Part shown: positions 28,046-37,675 of the stretch, piece after piece | Numbering within the stretch: the stretch's first letter is position 1 | How the letters are laid out: every line of letters starts with the position of its first letter | NCBI GenBank assembly: GCA_029240245.1 | Contig: JARBTJ010000004.1 | Span: 1 to 64,000, forward strand | Source: Herbinix sp. | Lineage (GTDB): Bacteria > Bacillota > Clostridia > Lachnospirales > Lachnospiraceae | Reading direction: 5' to 3' | Length of the DNA: 64,000 nt | Position numbers and translations under genes: made by a program | Notes under the pieces: model-generated | Told to the model about the DNA's origin: nothing | Seen by the model: the letters and a program-made list of their open reading frames with translations, nothing else | Database searches by the model: none

Positions 28046-30595
28046 TTATGACATCCTCGTTTTTGCATGTAATCTCTCTGCTATGTTTAATTCCGGATAT
28101 ACTTTGCCAAACAGACCTGCATAAAACTTTTCTACGAAACTAAGTTCTCCTGCGCTGATGACGAAACGTCCGAATCTGGCTTTTCGTATGATTTCCATGC
28201 AGGATTCAAAGTCTTCCTTTTCAATATAAGGACAGTTTTCTTTGATATAAGACTCATTCTCCTCCAGATATCCCATTTTCTTAGGCAGGGCATGGCATAA
28301 AGTTAATAGTTTTTCCATCTTCCCATAGATCAATATTGCCCTCGTGTTCAAACTTATGTCTCGTCGGTCGGATTTTATCAGGTATTGTCTGATGACGATA
28401 CAAGCAGTTAACAGGGCACCGGTAAATATAATTAGTATAATGAACCCTGATGAAGAGTTTTGCTTATTCGCTATTGGTGCAGCTACCTCCGGAAGTTTTA
28501 CATCCTCCTCCACCGGTTCCTCATCGGGTTTCTCACTATGGGGCGGTGAGGTCGGTTCCTTTGGCATCTCCGTAGGAGTAACCTGTGTATCCACAGTTTC
28601 CTCCATATCCTCTCCGGCAGTCCTCATATCCTCTGCCATAGTTGTTGTATCGGCTATTCCTGCTGCCGGAGTAAATTCCATCGGAACCCAGCCGCAGCCA
28701 TCCATATAAACCTCAACCCAGGCATGTGCATTCGAATCTAAAACCATCAGCTCCACCTGCGGTATTTGACGCTCACTGTCCATATCATCGGATATCACAG
28801 ACACTGTCTGTTCTCCGGCATCTTTGTTTTGATCAATATTTAAGGAACTAATGGCATACCCCTCCACATATCTTACGGGCACACCCATGACTCGGAGCAT
28901 CATAGCGGCCGCTGTTGCATAATGGGCACAGTACCCCACCTTGTTTTCATACAGGAAATATTCCACAAAATCCTTTCCCTCCGGGAGCCTGCCGGGAGCA
29001 AGTGAATATCTCGTATTACTGCTTAAATAATTCTTTACATAATCAATTTTTTCCATTACATCTTCGGATTTACTCACCGCTGTAGCTGAAAATTCTTCCT
29101 TCAGCCGCTCCATCCCCCGATCAGGAAGACTTGTATATGCAGAATATACAAAATCACGATATAGCTTTTCATATACGGAATAGTCTGTTACTTTTTGCAT
29201 GATAGAAGGATCTAACATAAAAGGTGAGCCCTTTTCTGACGCAAAACGGTAAAAATAATCAAATTCATAGCTACCTTTTTTCTTTTTCGGAGACGTATAT
29301 AAGTCCTGAAGGTATTCTACACCGTTTAAAATTCCGTAATTGGTATAGTACGGAGCATACATATATTTTTTATTTGCCTTTATATAATCCACTTTGATCT
29401 TAGCCTGATAAAAGGAATACTTATAATCTGCAATCCCCTTGATATCAGAAATAACATCCAGGAAGGTATTGGTCTGGTTTACCGGCAAAAAGCTTTTCTC
29501 CGGCATTTTTTTCATCATCTCATCATATTTTTTATCTATTTCCGATGAGTGGCCTTCCCATTTATCACCCGAGTAGTCACTACCCACATAACCTTTTAAG
29601 TAAATCCCTTCGGCTACTGAGGAAAGTGGAGCCGTAACCCTAAGCTGTTCCGACTTCGTGAAGCTGACTCTGTCCACATTGCCCAGAATTCCGCCGCTTA
29701 ACCCCCCCACCGCTTGACTTTGATTACCGTTATTTGAAGTGAATCTTTTTGTAACATCGTCCATGGTAAAATCAAACAAGAAGGTCTGGAGTTCTGTTTT
29801 TGCATCTTTTATTTTTGTGATTCCGTCATATTGCTCGGGTGATACAAAGAGTTTCGTCAACGTGAATACGAGAAGACAAATCAAACTGAGCCAGATGGCA
29901 GCTCTGCTGTTCACCCGCTGCAATATTTTATTCTGTTCCTGATCCACGGTGTGGTGGTTCGAGTGGTGTGATTTTACCAAATAAAGCATAAACAAAATAT
30001 ACGTTATCAAGTAAGGTTCCGAGGGAATTAACCCGAATGCAAAGCTTACTGATACCGGTATAAACATTAATACACTGCAGATATTCACAAGCTTACTGCG
30101 TACAATTGCCGCTGCGATTACAGTCATAATCGGTATTAAAATCATGATCACCAGAAGTGTTGTGTCTTGTACAGCCGTACTATATTCCGCTTTATAGTGG
30201 AGGGTACGGTAACCGTAATATTCATTCATCCGGTCAATCACCAGGTTTTCCAGAATATAAAAACCATTTTTTAGCATGGGCAACCGGCTGTACCAGAAGA
30301 GACCGTAAAAACCGGCAGCAAATACCACTTTTACAACATCCAGTACAGTAAAATAGAACATGAAAAACAACACAATACCTGCAAACAAAAGTACCAGATA
30401 GATTGTTTTCATGGACACAGGAATTAGAAAGCTTTCAACAAATATGGAAATTATACTACAGCCTCCCGCCACTATCGCAAACAGCTGAAGTAATCTCATG
30501 TAATAGGGAAAGCCTATCTTTCTTTCTTCTTTTATCAGCAATGATTGATCAATGATAATCCCGTCTCTGATTCGTTGTTTCATAAACCCATCCAT
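28046..30595 (-). CDS. Transglutaminase-like membrane protein (TgpA type)
   Basis: The 849-residue protein has about seven N-terminal helices (to about 265), an extracytoplasmic transglutaminase-like domain (about 500-650), a Pro/Glu-rich spacer, one further helix (ILIIFTGALLTACIV) and a cytoplasmic tail. The catalytic Cys lies in GYCAHYATAAAMMLR and the His in SNAHAWVEVYMDG. RYVEGYA and GWVPMEFTP are typical of the fold. It is the last gene of the MoxR-DUF58-TgpA set, 3 bp after DUF58. Members probably cut or cross-link surface proteins, but the substrate is unknown. The start could be ATG 30595 or the fifth codon. Confidence 0.86.
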   Translation of the reverse strand: MDGFMKQRIRDGIIIDQSLLIKEERKIGFPYYMRLLQLFAIVAGGCSIISIFVESFLIPVSMKTIYLVLLFAGIVLFFMFYFTVLDVVKVVFAAGFYGLFWYSRLPMLKNGFYILENLVIDRMNEYYGYRTLHYKAEYSTAVQDTTLLVIMILIPIMTVIAAAIVRSKLVNICSVLMFIPVSVSFAFGLIPSEPYLITYILFMLYLVKSHHSNHHTVDQEQNKILQRVNSRAAIWLSLICLLVFTLTKLFVSPEQYDGITKIKDAKTELQTFLFDFTMDDVTKRFTSNNGNQSQAVGGLSGGILGNVDRVSFTKSEQLRVTAPLSSVAEGIYLKGYVGSDYSGDKWEGHSSEIDKKYDEMMKKMPEKSFLPVNQTNTFLDVISDIKGIADYKYSFYQAKIKVDYIKANKKYMYAPYYTNYGILNGVEYLQDLYTSPKKKKGSYEFDYFYRFASEKGSPFMLDPSIMQKVTDYSVYEKLYRDFVYSAYTSLPDRGMERLKEEFSATAVSKSEDVMEKIDYVKNYLSSNTRYSLAPGRLPEGKDFVEYFLYENKVGYCAHYATAAAMMLRVMGVPVRYVEGYAISSLNIDQNKDAGEQTVSVISDDMDSERQIPQVELMVLDSNAHAWVEVYMDGCGWVPMEFTPAAGIADTTTMAEDMRTAGEDMEETVDTQVTPTEMPKEPTSPPHSEKPDEEPVEEDVKLPEVAAPIANKQNSSSGFIILIIFTGALLTACIVIRQYLIKSDRRDISLNTRAILIYGKMEKLLTLCHALPKKMGYLEENESYIKENCPYIEKEDFESCMEIIRKARFGRFVISAGELSFVEKFYAGLFGKVYPELNIAERLHAKTRMS

Positions 30596-30598
30596 TTC

Positions 30599-31834
30599 TT
30601 AGCTTAGTTTTAACTGCTCCATATCATCTTTGACATTTCCGATATCCACCGGAATAAGTCCGATTCCCATTTCGGAGGCAGCATAGAGAATGTCTTTTAA
30701 TTTCAACTTCCTTTTATCGCTGTCATAGGAATCAAATATTTCATGAACATCATGTACATGTATCATTTGTCTTGCATTCGAACGGATCAATGAGATGGAA
30801 TCCAGCTCTTTTCCTGATACATCACCCGTCACAAAATAAAAATCCGTATACTGTCCATTCGGATGCTCCGCAAGATAAGCGGATATTGCATCTGTATGAT
30901 CGGTATATACCGCTGCCTGCAAAAGTCCGTCTACCACTTCAAACAAATCCTTCTCCTGCACAACACGTACCCGCCTGCAGACACCGTGTTTTTCATCAAA
31001 CCAGGCGAAATAATGAATCTGCTTTTGCTGCAGAAAGGAATACGACAGAGAAAGTGCACATTCAAGCAGTGCATCCATGAAAACTAAAAGACCTTCTTCC
31101 TTCGGCACCTTAAGATTTGCAAAAATCAAAACGGAACAATTCATGGGTTCCGAAAAATCCTTAATCATTAGCTGGTCCTGCTTCATACTCAGCTTCCAGT
31201 GTATACGCTGCGGTCTGTCACCCTCCATATACTCTCTAATTGCAAAAACCTCGGAGGGATCATCACCGCTTTTTACCGGTGAATAATAATCACTTTCCAC
31301 CAGACAGTTACTTCTTTTCATAACGCTTAGGTCAAGCATTTCATGAAATTGCGGTAATATGGCTACTTTAATCTCACCCTTAAGTTTTTTCTTAAGTGAA
31401 AATATTCTCATATAATCATAAAGCCGGATGCCCGTGATAGAAATCTCTAGGTTGCCCGAAAATTCTGATTGCAGATTGCAGGTTACAATCGTATTGGTTC
31501 TTCGGTCTATGGATATGGTGATTTCTTTTTTATAATGTTTTGTCGAATATGCATTTTGATAGTTAATATAAATATTCATATTTGATACCGGAAAAATTGT
31601 TGGATTTCTTAATTGTATCGAAATCGGAATCACTTCCCCTTTATTGGCTACGTGTACTGCAGAAACAAGCTCTGCCGTTACATAGCCATAAGTGAAGCTT
31701 AGAAGTGCAAACAGAATAAACGGCATGATTAATATTGTCAGAAAAATAATACCCATGACGTACTGATTATATAAAATAGATAAAAACCCCATAGAGGTGA
31801 GAAGAAGCAAATAGCGTACTTTATTTTGAATCAT
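30599..31834 (-). CDS. DUF58 domain protein
   Basis: The 411-residue product has two N-terminal helices (about 5-45) and a cytoplasmic or membrane-linked DUF58 domain. Its diagnostic stretch is FAIREYMEGDRPQRIHWKLS, with GDDPSEV before it and KDFSEPMNC after. DUF58 proteins are a vWA-like group that is almost always found with MoxR ATPases. It lies between MoxR (34 bp upstream) and the TgpA-like gene (3 bp downstream), so all three should act together, probably as an assembly or metal-loading chaperone with a surface transglutaminase. Confidence 0.88.
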   Translation of the reverse strand: MIQNKVRYLLLLTSMGFLSILYNQYVMGIIFLTILIMPFILFALLSFTYGYVTAELVSAVHVANKGEVIPISIQLRNPTIFPVSNMNIYINYQNAYSTKHYKKEITISIDRRTNTIVTCNLQSEFSGNLEISITGIRLYDYMRIFSLKKKLKGEIKVAILPQFHEMLDLSVMKRSNCLVESDYYSPVKSGDDPSEVFAIREYMEGDRPQRIHWKLSMKQDQLMIKDFSEPMNCSVLIFANLKVPKEEGLLVFMDALLECALSLSYSFLQQKQIHYFAWFDEKHGVCRRVRVVQEKDLFEVVDGLLQAAVYTDHTDAISAYLAEHPNGQYTDFYFVTGDVSGKELDSISLIRSNARQMIHVHDVHEIFDSYDSDKRKLKLKDILYAASEMGIGLIPVDIGNVKDDMEQLKLS

Positions 31835-31867
31835 AAATAACCAAGCCTTTCTAAAACAATCTCTACT

Positions 31868-32821
31868 TTATGATTCCTTAACAATAATTCTCGGCGGCTT
31901 AATCATACGCAGAATATCATCTAAAAGGTTGTCCACGGTAACATTATTAACTCTTGCCTTCGCTTTCAGTATCATGCGGTGAGCAGCAACATCCTTAAAA
32001 ACATACTGAACATCATTTGGTATTACATAGTCCCTACGGCTTAAAAATGCCGTTGCTTTCACCATGTTCATTACAGCAAGTGTTCCTCTCGGACTCACAC
32101 CAAGTTCAATTAAAGGATTGTCCCTCGTTTGTTGAACGAGCATTGTAATATATTCATAAATGGAATCATGAACAAAAACATCGTCTACCAAATTCTGCAT
32201 CATAAGAATCTCTTCTCGTTCCACTACGCGTTCCACATAATCGAGAGGATTATTATTCTGCCTTTCCTTCAGAATTCCGATTTCACTTTTCATATCCGGA
32301 TAACCCATAGAAAGCCTGATCATAAATCGATCGAGCTGCGACTCCGGCAGCATCTGCGTACCAATGGAGCCAATCGGGTTCTGGGTTGCGATGACAACAA
32401 ACGGCTTCGGCACTTCTCTTGTCACACTGTCTACCGTAACCTTTCCCTCCTCCATTACCTCCAAAAGGGCTGACTGGGTCTTCGATGAAGTTCGATTAAT
32501 TTCATCCGCCAGAAAGAGGTTGCACATTATGGCACCCGGTTTGTACTGATAGCTTTCCCCGCCCTTATTCAAGAGATGAAAACCTACAACATCCGTAGGC
32601 AGAACATCTGGGGTAAATTGCAAACGATGGTGCTCTAAGGCCATTGCTTTGGAAAATGCAAGTGCAAGCGTAGTTTTTCCCACACCCGGATGGTCCTCTA
32701 ATAAAATATGTCCCTTAGCGAGAATGGCGGTTAATACCTTACCGATGATAGTCCGTTTACCGATTACTACCTTGTTCACTTCATCCATGATTCGAATTGC
32801 CTTACTGTTATATGGTTCCAT
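31868..32821 (-). CDS. MoxR-family AAA+ ATPase
   Basis: The 317-residue AAA+ ATPase has HILLEDHPGVGKTTLALAF (Walker A), LFLADEINRTSSKTQSALLEVMEEG (Walker B and sensor) and VIATQNPIGS (sensor 1). SPRGTLAVMNMVKA marks sensor 2. MoxR proteins remodel or mature partner complexes, and DUF58 and transglutaminase partners follow directly. GGAGG precedes the ATG. It is the first gene of the three-gene operon. Confidence 0.92.
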   Translation of the reverse strand: MEPYNSKAIRIMDEVNKVVIGKRTIIGKVLTAILAKGHILLEDHPGVGKTTLALAFSKAMALEHHRLQFTPDVLPTDVVGFHLLNKGGESYQYKPGAIMCNLFLADEINRTSSKTQSALLEVMEEGKVTVDSVTREVPKPFVVIATQNPIGSIGTQMLPESQLDRFMIRLSMGYPDMKSEIGILKERQNNNPLDYVERVVEREEILMMQNLVDDVFVHDSIYEYITMLVQQTRDNPLIELGVSPRGTLAVMNMVKATAFLSRRDYVIPNDVQYVFKDVAAHRMILKAKARVNNVTVDNLLDDILRMIKPPRIIVKES

Positions 32822-33093
32822 ATGTTACCCCTGCCTCCAGCTTCTTAAATTCTTATCCATTATAACATATATTTACATAATTTCAATTGTATATAGTAGT
32901 AATTATTGTTATAATGTAAAACATAGTCAAATGCAAGTATATTTGTAATCTCAATTAATAAATTCTCCGTTTTACTAAATACAGAGAGGAGCAAAATGAA
33001 TTTAAAGAACATTTTGTGAACTTATCTTTTAATATTGACTTATGTCCAGAAATGTTTAAAATAAATCTAGAGAATACCATGGAGGTAGTAAAA

Positions 33094-34176
33094 ATGAACA
33101 GTGCAAAAAAGGTTATTAAAAAGCCGCAAAAACCCAGTAAATTGCAAAAGGTAGGCAATCCAAAGATATGGATTATAACATCCATCGTTCTGGTCGTACT
33201 TTTAATTGGTGCCTTATCCTTTGACCAGCTTTACAAAAGAACGGTCCTAACCATTAACGACGAGAAATACAGTATGGAAGATCTATCCTATTATTTTTAT
33301 GGAGTAGAAGCTAAGTATGATTTTATGAACCAGATTTACAGCGGCAACTATTATAATATGGTTGAAGAATCTACCGGCCTTACTTACGGTGACTTAGCGC
33401 AGCAGGAAGTTATTTCCAGCGCTCTTATCAGTGAAATTTTATACTTTGATGCAGTTAAGAATAATTACGAACTTACAGAAGAAGAGAAAGATACCATCGC
33501 CTCCGATGTTGACAGCTTTTTCACAGAGGAAGCCAACAAGGAGCTTATTAAACACAATGATTATACCAAGAAATATATAACTCATATCTTAAACAGGACA
33601 ACCCTTGCCGAACGTTATCGTCGTGATATCATTGATTCCCTGAACATTGATGATGAAGCGATTAAAGCGGAGATCAATTTTGAGGATTACAGACAGTATG
33701 ATATCGAATATTTATATGTATCCACCAAAACAATGGATGCGGTAGGTAATTCCATCGATAAGACAGAGGAAGAAAAGAAAACTGCTCTTGATAAAATAAA
33801 TTCTGTATTAGAGGCTGCGAAGACCACCCAGGAATGGTCTACTTTAGTACCGGAAGACGAAGAGGTTTTAGATTACACAGATAGCTCTTTCACAAAGAAG
33901 GACGATTCCTTTTCCGAGGATTTTAAAACAAAGGTTATGGCTATGAAAAATGATGAGGTCAGTGAGATTATTGAAACTGATGGCGAATATTATATTGTTC
34001 GCATGAAAAACAATAACTCTACGGAGTCCTATGATACGGAAGTTAATAGTGCAATATCTACTGCCGAAAATGAAGCTTTTGCTCCAAAATATCAAGAAAT
34101 AGCAAAGAATTACGAATATAAAGTAAATGAAAAGGAACTTAGTAACTACCGCATGGGTCAAATCACACTTCCCTAG
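33094..34176 (+). CDS. Membrane-anchored peptidyl-prolyl isomerase-like foldase (PrsA/SurA type)
   Basis: The chosen start at 33094 has GGAGGTAGTAAAA before it; the track start at 33016 has no such site. The product (about 360 residues) has a basic start, one transmembrane anchor (IWIITSIVLVVLLIGALSF) and an exported part. INDEKYSMEDLSYYFYGVE is the start of a SurA-N/PrsA-like domain. The later part (FSEDFKTKVMAMKNDEVSEIIETDG) resembles a degenerate parvulin domain, in which GEYYIVRM is the final strand. There is no lipobox, so it is a signal-anchor protein, unlike classical PrsA. It probably helps exported proteins fold. Confidence 0.75.
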   Translation: MNSAKKVIKKPQKPSKLQKVGNPKIWIITSIVLVVLLIGALSFDQLYKRTVLTINDEKYSMEDLSYYFYGVEAKYDFMNQIYSGNYYNMVEESTGLTYGDLAQQEVISSALISEILYFDAVKNNYELTEEEKDTIASDVDSFFTEEANKELIKHNDYTKKYITHILNRTTLAERYRRDIIDSLNIDDEAIKAEINFEDYRQYDIEYLYVSTKTMDAVGNSIDKTEEEKKTALDKINSVLEAAKTTQEWSTLVPEDEEVLDYTDSSFTKKDDSFSEDFKTKVMAMKNDEVSEIIETDGEYYIVRMKNNNSTESYDTEVNSAISTAENEAFAPKYQEIAKNYEYKVNEKELSNYRMGQITLP

Positions 34177-34256
34177 TAAGTTATTTCCTTAATCGTTGCA
34201 TACTATTTTCCCTTTCAGTAAATAATAGAGACAGTGAAACTTGAAAGGAGAATATT

Positions 34257-34409
34257 ATGGCAAAGAATAAAAACAATAATTACAAAGCCGGCAGCTCAGC
34301 CAGCAAAAACAGTGCGGGTAATGCAGGCCAAACAAAAGATTCCGTTAAAAATACTCATGCACAGGTTCCGGATAATTCACCAAGACGCAGCGGACCGGGC
34401 GGAGAATAA
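34257..34409 (+). CDS. Small hydrophilic protein (50 aa), SASP-like composition
   Basis: This ORF is below the track cutoff. AAAGGAG lies 6 bp before the ATG. The product starts MAKNKNNNYKAGSSASKN and ends SPRRSGPGGE. It is rich in Asn, Ser, Lys and Gly with no hydrophobic core. A strong terminator (34421-34462) follows 11 bp after the stop codon, which supports a real gene. The composition recalls small acid-soluble spore proteins, but no family signature is certain. The trkA ORF as listed in the track crosses this gene in another frame. Confidence 0.7.
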   Translation: MAKNKNNNYKAGSSASKNSAGNAGQTKDSVKNTHAQVPDNSPRRSGPGGE

Positions 34410-34420
34410 TAGACTTTTAG

Positions 34421-34462
34421 CAGCACCGATAGGTATGATTTCATCCAGCCTTATCGGTGCTG
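34421..34462 (+). terminator. Intrinsic terminator before trkA
   Basis: CAGCACCGATA pairs with TATCGGTGCTG around a 20-nt loop. TTTCATTTGTT follows. Confidence 0.8.
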
Positions 34463-34475
34463 TTTCATTTGTTGA

Positions 34476-34503
34476 TTGCATTACACAATTTATGTGGTAT
34501 ACT
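34476..34503 (+). promoter_or_regulatory. Promoter for trkA-trkH
   Basis: TTGCAT and TATACT are 16 bp apart, and TGG directly before TATACT makes it an extended -10. It lies just after the terminator and 75 bp before the trkA start. Confidence 0.65.
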
Positions 34504-34578
34504 AATCTTTATGATAAAATTGTGTATGGTTTACGCAAATCACCAAATAACAATTATGAAATGGAGTATGTAAACAAA

Positions 34579-35934
34579 ATGAAAATTTTAATCGTTGGCT
34601 GTGGTAAAGTGGGAAGTACACTTACCGAGCAGCTCGACCGTGAAGGACATGACATCGTAATCATAGATAATAAAGCATCCGTTATAAGCAACATTACGGA
34701 TACTCTTGACGTATTAGGGGTTGTCGGTAACGGTGCAAGTTACCATGTTCTTTTGGAAGCTGGGATTGAATCAGCGGATTTAATGATTGCGGTTACAAAT
34801 TCCGATGAGTTAAATCTTTTGTGTTGTATCGTGGCCAAAAAAGCCGGTAACTGCCATACCATAGCGCGGGTTAGAGATCCTCAATACATAAATGAAATAG
34901 AGTTTATTAAGAACGAAATGGGACTTTCGATGATTATAAATCCGGAGCATGAGGTAGCCATGGAAATGGCTAGGCTAATTCGAATACCTTCCGCAATTAA
35001 GATAGATACCTTTGCCAAAGGAAAGATAGAATTATTAAAATTTCAGATCCCCACAAATTCAATACTCGACAATATGAAAATCCTTAACCTGAATTCTCAA
35101 TTGCGTTGCAAGGTGCTGGTCTGTTCCGTGGAACGCGGTAATCAGGTGTTTATTCCTTCAGGTAATTTCGAGCTTCATACAAATGACAAAATATCCTTTA
35201 TTGCAGCTCCCAGAGAAGCGGCCGAATTCTTCCATAAAATCGGATTGATATCAAACCAGATTAGGACCAGTATGCTCATCGGAGGTGGAACGATCGCGGT
35301 TTATCTCGCCAATAAGCTGATTGCTTCTGATGTTAAGGTAACCATCATCGAACAAAACCGGGATCGTTGCGAACAATTAAGCGAAACACTTCCGGGAGCC
35401 TTGATTATACATGCCAATGCCTCCGATCATAATATTTTATTGGAAGAGGGTATTGTTGAAACAGATGCCTTTGCTTCTCTTACCAATTTAGATGAGGAAA
35501 ATATTTTACTCTCCTTGTATGCTCAAAAGAAATCGAGAGCAAAAATATTCACAAAAATAACACGTCTGACTTATGATGAAATCATTAATGATATGCCACT
35601 TGGAATTATCGTCAATCCTAAGTTGATTACCGCAGACCGTATATTACAGCATGTACGCGCAATGATGAATGAAAAGGGAAGCAATGTAGAGACTTTGTAT
35701 AAAATAGTCGGGAATAAAGTTGAGGCTCTTGAGTTCCGTATTAGGGAAAACTCTTTGGTCGCAGGCATCCCTCTACAGAATCTATCAATGAAAACTAATC
35801 TTCTGATTTGTTGCATTTACCGAAAAGGCAAGGTAATTATACCAAACGGTCAGGACTCTATTCAAGTTGGGGATACTGTGATCATTGTAACGACAAATAC
35901 CGGACTTAACGATATCCGTGATATATTAGATTAG
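34579..35934 (+). CDS. trkA: Trk potassium uptake regulatory protein TrkA
   Basis: The track ORF starts at 34234, but its first 115 codons cross a small gene, a terminator and the promoter. The true start is at the ATG at 34579 (MKILIVGCGKVGSTL), giving 451 residues, the usual TrkA length. There are two NAD-binding RCK-N domains (GCGKVGS near residue 8, and IGGGTIAVYLANKL near 235), each with an RCK-C domain after it. TrkA gates the K+ channel-like protein TrkH through bound nucleotides. trkH follows 8 bp later. Confidence 0.92.
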   Translation: MKILIVGCGKVGSTLTEQLDREGHDIVIIDNKASVISNITDTLDVLGVVGNGASYHVLLEAGIESADLMIAVTNSDELNLLCCIVAKKAGNCHTIARVRDPQYINEIEFIKNEMGLSMIINPEHEVAMEMARLIRIPSAIKIDTFAKGKIELLKFQIPTNSILDNMKILNLNSQLRCKVLVCSVERGNQVFIPSGNFELHTNDKISFIAAPREAAEFFHKIGLISNQIRTSMLIGGGTIAVYLANKLIASDVKVTIIEQNRDRCEQLSETLPGALIIHANASDHNILLEEGIVETDAFASLTNLDEENILLSLYAQKKSRAKIFTKITRLTYDEIINDMPLGIIVNPKLITADRILQHVRAMMNEKGSNVETLYKIVGNKVEALEFRIRENSLVAGIPLQNLSMKTNLLICCIYRKGKVIIPNGQDSIQVGDTVIIVTTNTGLNDIRDILD

Positions 35935-35942
35935 GAGAAGCG

Positions 35943-37376
35943 ATGAATAAATCAATTATCTTACATATTATCGGATGGATTCTTGTTTTTGAAGCTGTAT
36001 TTATGGCACTGCCCTGTATCGTTGCCTTTATTTACGGGGAAAGCAGCGGCTTTGGCTTTTTAATAACCATGGGAATTTGTCTGTTACTCGGGGTACCTTT
36101 AACCTTTATAAAGAGAAAAAGCCATATTTTTTTCGCAAAGGAAGGCTTTGTTTCGGTAGCCTTGGGCTGGATTGTACTGAGTATTATGGGTGCTCTTCCC
36201 TTTTATATTACCGGGGAAATCCCAAGCTATGTGGATGCACTATTTGAAGTTATCTCCGGATTTACGACTACGGGTTCTAGTATCCTAAAGGATATAGAAA
36301 TCCTTTCCCATTGCATGCTGTTCTGGAGGAGCTTTACCCATTGGATCGGCGGCATGGGTATCCTGGTGTTTATTCTGGCTCTGCTGCCCATGGCAGGGGG
36401 AGAGACCATGCATTTTATGAGAGCCGAGAGTCCCGGACCTTCTGTCGGGAAGTTGGTGCCCAGAATCCGGATTACTGCTATGTTATTATACGTCATTTAT
36501 TTAGGATTGACGATTATCATGATCCTTCTGTTATTACTCGGGGGCACACCGTTATTTGACTCATTCATTATTACCTTTGGTACCGCTGGTACCGGCGGTT
36601 TTGCTATTAAAAATGCAAGTATGGCGGATTATTCCGATTACATTCAGAATATTACCACGATATTTATGCTGCTTTTTGGTGTTAATTTCAGTATTTATTA
36701 TTTGATACTGTTCAAAAAAATCAAATCCGTATTAAAGAGCGAAGAACTTCGGTGGTATCTGATTATTATTGGATCTGCAGTCGCTATGATTGCGTTCAAT
36801 ATCGGAGGCTTAACGGGATTTTTTGCCGCCCTTCATGATTCCGCCTTCCAGGTAGTATCCATTATCACAACAACGGGGTATGCTACGGTCGATTTTAATT
36901 TATGGCCTACTTTTTCCAAAACAATCCTCGTCATTTTAATGTTTGTTGGAGCATGCGCCGGAAGTACCGGTGGCGGTATCAAGGTATCCCGAATTGTTAT
37001 TTTATTTAAGACAATTGGAAAAGAATTATCTTATCTAATCCATAAACGCAGTATTAAAGTTTTAAAGTATGACGGCAAAAAAATCGAACATGAAACCCTT
37101 CGCTCGATTAACGTATATTTTGTATGCAATTTATTAATATTGTTTGGTTCCCTTATACTTATAAGCCTGGATAATTTTGATTTTACCTCTTCCTTTACAG
37201 CTGTTGTCACAACACTGAATAATGTAGGACCCGGACTTGAGCTCGTCGGCCCGGTTAGTAATTTTAGTGAATTCTCCATTCTTTCCAAGTTTGTCCTGAT
37301 GTTTGATATGTTAATTGGCAGATTGGAGATTTTTCCTATATTGCTGCTGTTCGCACCCGGAACCTGGAAAAAATAA
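35943..37376 (+). CDS. trkH: Trk potassium uptake membrane protein TrkH
   Basis: The 477-residue protein has four M1-P-M2 repeats. The selectivity-filter loops are seen in VISGFTTTGSSIL, FGTAGTGGFAI, ITTTGYAT and TTLNNVGPGL. ACAGSTGGGIKVSRI is a marker of the family. It takes up K+ with TrkA, whose gene ends 8 bp upstream. No c-di-AMP riboswitch is visible before the operon. It is followed by a GC-rich hairpin. Confidence 0.93.
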   Translation: MNKSIILHIIGWILVFEAVFMALPCIVAFIYGESSGFGFLITMGICLLLGVPLTFIKRKSHIFFAKEGFVSVALGWIVLSIMGALPFYITGEIPSYVDALFEVISGFTTTGSSILKDIEILSHCMLFWRSFTHWIGGMGILVFILALLPMAGGETMHFMRAESPGPSVGKLVPRIRITAMLLYVIYLGLTIIMILLLLLGGTPLFDSFIITFGTAGTGGFAIKNASMADYSDYIQNITTIFMLLFGVNFSIYYLILFKKIKSVLKSEELRWYLIIIGSAVAMIAFNIGGLTGFFAALHDSAFQVVSIITTTGYATVDFNLWPTFSKTILVILMFVGACAGSTGGGIKVSRIVILFKTIGKELSYLIHKRSIKVLKYDGKKIEHETLRSINVYFVCNLLILFGSLILISLDNFDFTSSFTAVVTTLNNVGPGLELVGPVSNFSEFSILSKFVLMFDMLIGRLEIFPILLLFAPGTWKK

Positions 37377-37405
37377 GCTAGGTTCCGATCGAACCGAAGC
37401 AATCC

Positions 37406-37455
37406 GAACCTAAGCGCAACGCTGGGCAGAGAATCCCGGCGATGTGCTTAGGTTC
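37406..37455 (+). terminator. GC-rich hairpin after trkH
   Basis: GAACCTAAGC pairs with GCTTAGGTTC, and an inner GCTGGG pairs with CCCGGC. There is no proper T tract after it, so it may protect the 3' end instead of terminating. A smaller GGTTC/GAACC hairpin lies at 37381-37395. Confidence 0.55.
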
Positions 37456-37483
37456 AGGTTTCCAATATATATACATTCACGAC

Positions 37484-37622
37484 GATGCGGAGAGTAATAA
37501 CCTCCTCTTCCGAGGTTTTCTGCCAAACTTGTGCCAGTCCATCCTATCTATTTCGATGGATGCCCTCTCAGGCACATGGTCACCCAGAAAAACTATCGAG
37601 GGGTAATATTACTCTCCGCATC
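37484..37622. repeat. 139-bp structured palindrome
   Basis: The outer arms GATGCGGAGAGTAATA and TATTACTCTCCGCATC pair. Within them TTTTCTG pairs with CAGAAAA, GTGCC with GGCAC, CCATC with GATGG, and CCTC with GAGG. The pairs are nested in order, so the whole element folds into one long irregular hairpin. It lies between the convergent trkH and DUF3298 genes. It could be a MITE-like element or a structured RNA. Confidence 0.7.
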
Positions 37623-37675
37623 ATCTTTTGGTATCTTAATTTTACTTCACGCACGATTACTACAGAAGGGGTATC

